A stretch of 64,000 nt of DNA from Polaribacter glomeratus (lineage in GTDB: Bacteria; Bacteroidota; Bacteroidia; Flavobacteriales; Flavobacteriaceae): the NCBI RefSeq assembly GCF_002954665.1, contig NZ_MSCM01000002.1:406767-470766 (forward strand), in the 5' to 3' direction. The notes under the pieces were generated by a model. The model was given only the letters and a program-made list of their open reading frames with translations. It did not search any database and was not told the origin of the DNA. The position numbers and the translations under genes are program-made. Of this stretch, positions 60,951 to 64,000 are shown one piece after another (within the stretch, counting starts at the first letter, position 1; every line of letters begins with the position of its first letter).

Positions 60951-60976
60951 AAAAATAGTGTACGCACACTATTTTT
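60951..60976. promoter_or_regulatory. Palindromic operator, probable LacI-family site
   Basis: Perfect 11-nt inverted arms AAAAATAGTGT and ACACTATTTTT enclose ACGC; the core GTGTACGCACAC contains the central CG typical of LacI-family operators. It lies between uxuB and the divergent LacI gene, 47 bp before the latter's ATG and about -30 relative to the uxuB promoter. Confidence 0.78.
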
Positions 60977-61023
60977 ATTTATTTTTATTGCTTTATTATT
61001 TTCGAGTAAATTAAATAAATAAC

Positions 61024-62103
61024 ATGTTAAGAATAAAAGATATTGCCTTAGAAGCAAATGTATCTGAAGGAACGGTTGATAGAGTGCTGCATAACAGAGG
61101 CGGTGTTTCGAAAAAAACGGAAGAAAAAATCAAGAAAATTTTACAAGAAAGAAATTTTATTCAAAATCCTGTTGCTAGTGCTTTGGCGATGCAGACTAAT
61201 TTTAGCATTGGCGTTTTAATCCCTGAATTTACAGACGAAGATATATTTTGGAAATCTCCATATTATGGAATTTTAAAAGCAAGCAATGAGGTTAAAAATA
61301 CAGGTATCCGTGTAGATTACTACTCGTTTAATCAATCTGAACCTAGTTCTTACATAGCTGCTTTTACTAAATTAATTGCTACAAAACCAAGCGCTGTTTT
61401 GTTAGTTCCTTTTTTTATTGAGAAAACAAAAAAAATACTACATCAATTAAAAGCATTAAACATAGAATGTTATTTTTTAAACATAGAACCTTTAGGTTTT
61501 GACGATGTTCGTTTTATTGGTCAAGATGCTTATAACGCTGGGTTTATAGCTGGTAAATTAATGAATTTAAGCATTCCAGAAAACACATCAACCTTAATAA
61601 TTAAAACTAAAAATCAAGTAAAAAACCAAACAATTTCTTCTAGAATTAAAGGTTACGAAAATTATTTTATAGAAAATAAATTAAAGAATACCGTTACAAA
61701 ATTAACCATAGATAATTTTACGGACCTAAGTTCTAATAGAAAAATAATTGAAGCTTTTTTAGAAAAAAACAAGACAATAAAAGGTGTTTTTGTGCCATCA
61801 AGTAGAATATCGCAAATTGTAGCATGTTTATCCGAAGAACATTTAAAAAATTTAAAATTGATTGGTTTTGATAATATTGAAAAAAATATTGAACTTCTAA
61901 AAGACGATTCTGTTGCCTTTTTAATTTCTCAAAAACCCTTTGAGCAAGGCTACGAAGCCATTCGTTTAATTGCAGATCAACTAAAGTATAAAAAAAAAAT
62001 AGCTACAAAAATTTACCTTCCTATTGATATTCTCATAAAAGAAAATGTAATTTATCATGATTTAAATCAAAAGTTATTTGAGAACGAAAACTATCCTAAA
62101 TAG
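61024..62103 (+). CDS. LacI-family regulator of glucuronate genes
   Basis: The 359-residue protein has an N-terminal LacI helix-turn-helix (RIKDIALEANVSEGTVDRVL, HNRGGVSKKTEEKI, residues ~3-45), the hinge region ending ALAMQTNFSIGVLIPEF, and a periplasmic-binding-like effector domain (~60-350). Divergent placement from uxuB, with two matching operator-like sites in the shared 126-bp region, makes it the likely regulator of the uxuB-uxuA-TRAP run and of itself. The effector would be a glucuronate-pathway intermediate. The hinge lacks the usual YxPN tract (here FIQNPVA), which is common in Bacteroidetes members. Confidence 0.9.
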   Translation: MLRIKDIALEANVSEGTVDRVLHNRGGVSKKTEEKIKKILQERNFIQNPVASALAMQTNFSIGVLIPEFTDEDIFWKSPYYGILKASNEVKNTGIRVDYYSFNQSEPSSYIAAFTKLIATKPSAVLLVPFFIEKTKKILHQLKALNIECYFLNIEPLGFDDVRFIGQDAYNAGFIAGKLMNLSIPENTSTLIIKTKNQVKNQTISSRIKGYENYFIENKLKNTVTKLTIDNFTDLSSNRKIIEAFLEKNKTIKGVFVPSSRISQIVACLSEEHLKNLKLIGFDNIEKNIELLKDDSVAFLISQKPFEQGYEAIRLIADQLKYKKKIATKIYLPIDILIKENVIYHDLNQKLFENENYPK

Positions 62104-62201
62104 CATAAACTAGACGATAATGCACCTATTTTGAACTATAAACACCTTCTTTATTTCTATTTTTACAAAGCATACATATTATAAATAAAAATTTATCGAT
62201 T

Positions 62202-62361
62202 ATGGATTACAAAAAATAAATTCTTTTTATTGTTCTAATTTTTAAATCTCTTCAGCTTATTATATGCTCAAGAAGTTGCGAAAATTATTTCTGATAAAGA
62301 AACTATCAGAAAAAATTATTTGCCAGATTTCAGCTACGCTGGATATCAATTTGGGAAATAA
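62202..62361 (+). pseudogene. Relic of the N-terminus of a secreted protein
   Basis: Within the otherwise empty 341-bp gap 62104-62444, an ATG at 62202 is followed by MDYKK, a TAA at 62217, then ILFIVLIF. After a frame change near 62240 comes LFSLLYAQEVAKIISD and KNYLPDFSYAGYQFGK, ending in TAA at 62359. Joined, this reads as a signal peptide plus the first ~30 mature residues of an exported protein; LPDFSYAGYQFG resembles the opening of beta-helix polysaccharide lyases or hydrolases. The remainder of that gene is absent. I see no other gene in the gap. Confidence 0.5.
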
Positions 62362-62444
62362 AATTCTTTCCTCATATAAATATCAATAAAAAAGGCATCA
62401 AAAAATAAGTATATTTATAGCTATTGAAAAATTAATAAAAACGC

Positions 62445-63194
62445 ATGAAAAAATTAGTATTCCTTCTTGTTTTTACTTGTTTACTTTATAATTGTACAAA
62501 AAAAGATTCTAAAGTTCAGCTTCAAAAAGAGCTATGGAATCTCGAAAAAAGAGAACAATTTTTAGAAAATAGAAATGATTCTACAACTTGGGATACAGAA
62601 ATGCTTAAAAATGACAAGCAATTTATAGGAATTGCAGACTTTGGTCCTTTTGAGTTTGGTGCTTTTCCGGTTTCTGATTACGATCTAATTGGCAAAGAAA
62701 GTTTTAAAGGTTTAGGAAGTATTAGCGAAGAGTTTGAATTAGGAAACAAGCAAATTTTAATGAATAGCTTTTCTGTAGGGAATAACGAATTGAATAAAAA
62801 CAGGTTAAAAGAATTAAAAGATGCCGTTTTTTTTCACCTAATTATTTTAACCGACACCATCGATACTGTAAATTATAATTTAAATCAAAGAACGCCTGTT
62901 TCTAGAAATCATCCAGATTATTTAGGACAAGGATTTATTAAAACCAAAAATAATCGAATAGATTATGTTGCGTTTCAAACAGCAGAAAATGCTGCGTATG
63001 CAATTATTAATACAAGGCTTTTTGATTTAAATTTTGGAAAAACAATTTTAATTGCTCCTCAAAAAGATAAATCGTTACGGTCATTTCAAGTTAAAAGCCC
63101 TACCATCTCATCAGACTCAATTATCGATTACACCAAAAAATTACTAAACAAACAAAAAGTAGTTGAGTTCTTTGGTAAAAAAGAAAACATATAG
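62445..63194 (+). CDS. Lipoprotein of unknown function
   Basis: The 249-residue protein has an SPII signal (CLLYNCTKK, Cys17) and a mature part of mixed alpha/beta character (FIGIADFGPFEFGAFPVSDY, NHPDYLGQGFIKTKNNRIDY, TAENAAYAIINTRLFDLNFG). I do not recognise a family. It lies 28 bp upstream of the hybrid sensor gene on the same strand, so it may be co-transcribed with it. Confidence 0.8.
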   Translation: MKKLVFLLVFTCLLYNCTKKDSKVQLQKELWNLEKREQFLENRNDSTTWDTEMLKNDKQFIGIADFGPFEFGAFPVSDYDLIGKESFKGLGSISEEFELGNKQILMNSFSVGNNELNKNRLKELKDAVFFHLIILTDTIDTVNYNLNQRTPVSRNHPDYLGQGFIKTKNNRIDYVAFQTAENAAYAIINTRLFDLNFGKTILIAPQKDKSLRSFQVKSPTISSDSIIDYTKKLLNKQKVVEFFGKKENI

Positions 63195-63222
63195 GCAACT
63201 TCTAAAAGAATTTTAATCATTT

Positions 63223-64000
63223 ATGAACATAAAATATCGCTTTCTTTACTTCCTTTTTTTAATAAATTGTTTCTTATGTTTTTCGCAAACAGAAGAAATT
63301 CAATTTAATCATATTTCTACTTCCGAAGGATTGTCACAAAGTTCTGTAATTGCAATCCATCAAGATAAACTGGGACAAATGTGGTTTGGCACAAGAGATG
63401 GTTTAAATAAATATGATGGTAATACATTTACAATTTATAGAAATATTTCTGATGATAAAACCTCTATAAGTAACAATGATATTTTATCCATTTTAGAAGA
63501 TAAAGAAGGTTTTATTTGGATTGGAACCTATAATGGATTAAACAAATACGATCCTAAAAAAAACACTTTTACCAACTATTTTCACAACAATAATAGCAAC
63601 TCTTTAAGTAACAATACTATCTGGACGCTTAAAGAAATGTCTAATAACGAAATATGGATTGGTACTGCTGACGGACTTTCTATTTATAGCAAAACAACAG
63701 ATTCATTTACAAATATTTTTAACAAAACAAACAATGAACAAAGTCTTGTTGGTGACCATATTTTATCGATTTTAGAAACTAAAAATAAAGATATTTATAT
63801 AGGCACAACAACAGGTTTAAGTCATTTAATTAAGAGAACAAATAGCGAATTTACTTTTAATAATTTTGCAAATTTTAAGAATAATAAGAATCCTATTTAT
63901 GTTCAAGATTTACTAGAAGACCGTAAAAGTAACTTACTCATTGCATCAAAAAATGAAGGATTGTTGTATTTAAATAAGTCTAAAAACAGCATAGAATATC
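63223..64000 (+). CDS. Hybrid two-component system regulator, reg_prop sensor part (3' end beyond window)
   Basis: The frame opens with an ATG at 63223 and runs to the window edge (259 codons). A signal peptide (~1-22, ending CFSQ) is followed by [21 protein letters not shown] and repeated propeller blades: [42 protein letters not shown] and [12 protein letters not shown]. This is the periplasmic two-bladed-propeller sensor of hybrid two-component systems, which continue with a membrane helix, histidine kinase, receiver and AraC-type domains. Such proteins sense oligosaccharides and switch on glycan-utilisation genes. It could be the regulator of the adjacent cluster, though the kinase and DNA-binding parts are not in view. 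Confidence 0.9.
   Translation, partial: MNIKYRFLYFLFLINCFLCFSQTEEIQFNHISTSEGLSQSSVIAIHQDKLGQMWFGTRDGLNKYDGNTFTIYRNISDDKTSISNNDILSILEDKEGFIWIGTYNGLNKYDPKKNTFTNYFHNNNSNSLSNNTIWTLKEMSNNEIWIGTADGLSIYSKTTDSFTNIFNKTNNEQSLVGDHILSILETKNKDIYIGTTTGLSHLIKRTNSEFTFNNFANFKNNKNPIYVQDLLEDRKSNLLIASKNEGLLYLNKSKNSIEY

Noticed and set aside
60898-60969. N-terminal extension of the uxuB SDR by 24 codons
   Set aside because: It would run through the promoter -7 box and both operators and adds residues before a complete Rossmann fold start.

Overview
The window looks like a chromosomal piece of a low-GC marine Flavobacteriaceae (Polaribacter/Tenacibaculum/Formosa-like; the genus is inference). The evidence is the AT-rich sequence, Bacteroidetes-type TAnnTTTG promoter boxes, many SPII lipoproteins, two proteins with type IX secretion (T9SS) C-terminal sorting domains, and the start of a hybrid two-component regulator. 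Almost all of it is one carbohydrate-utilisation locus, mostly on the minus strand.

Layout. (1) 1-7140: xylose catabolism, read leftward as GntR regulator, xylB, xylA, a sugar:H+ symporter and transketolase (cut by the window edge). Hairpins or a repeat element lie between the cistrons. (2) 7299-24806: ThuA-DUF1080, DUF2264, two Gfo/Idh/MocA oxidoreductases, a GH106-like protein, L-rhamnose mutarotase, GH105, GH3, GH43, GH28, GH2 and a small exported protein. (3) 24920-34088: a PL8 lyase, a large GH2 interrupted by one in-frame TGA, and GH78. (4) 34355-48157: GH106, an exported acetolactate decarboxylase also interrupted by one in-frame TGA, GH3, GH39, DUF1080, a LacZ-like GH2 and GH43-CBM6. 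(5) 48265-54005: a clan GH-A lipoprotein and two T9SS proteins. (6) 54242-62103: glucuronate catabolism (uxaC, a TRAP transporter, uxuA, an SDR-type uxuB) with a divergent LacI regulator and its operators. (7) 62202-64000: a gene relic, an unknown lipoprotein and the 5' end of a reg_prop hybrid sensor.

Together the enzymes suit a glycan rich in rhamnose, uronic acid and xylose. Lyases and glycosidases would release rhamnose, xylose and (unsaturated) uronates; XylE/XylA/XylB/Tkt and TRAP/UxaC/UxuB/UxuA would take up and metabolise the sugars. A xylo-rhamno-uronan such as ulvan would fit the monomers, but no sulfatase, no recognised ulvan lyase and no SusC/SusD pair is visible, so the substrate is open. 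Gfo/Idh/MocA oxidoreductases plus DUF1080 proteins suggest a parallel oxidative 3-keto-glycoside route.

The most striking unexplained signal is a 16-bp motif (minus-strand consensus ACAGYAYAGTACAGGA) found in front of six minus-strand genes. In every case it lies exactly 22 nt upstream of a TAnnTTTG-like box, which marks a probable regulon of the cluster.
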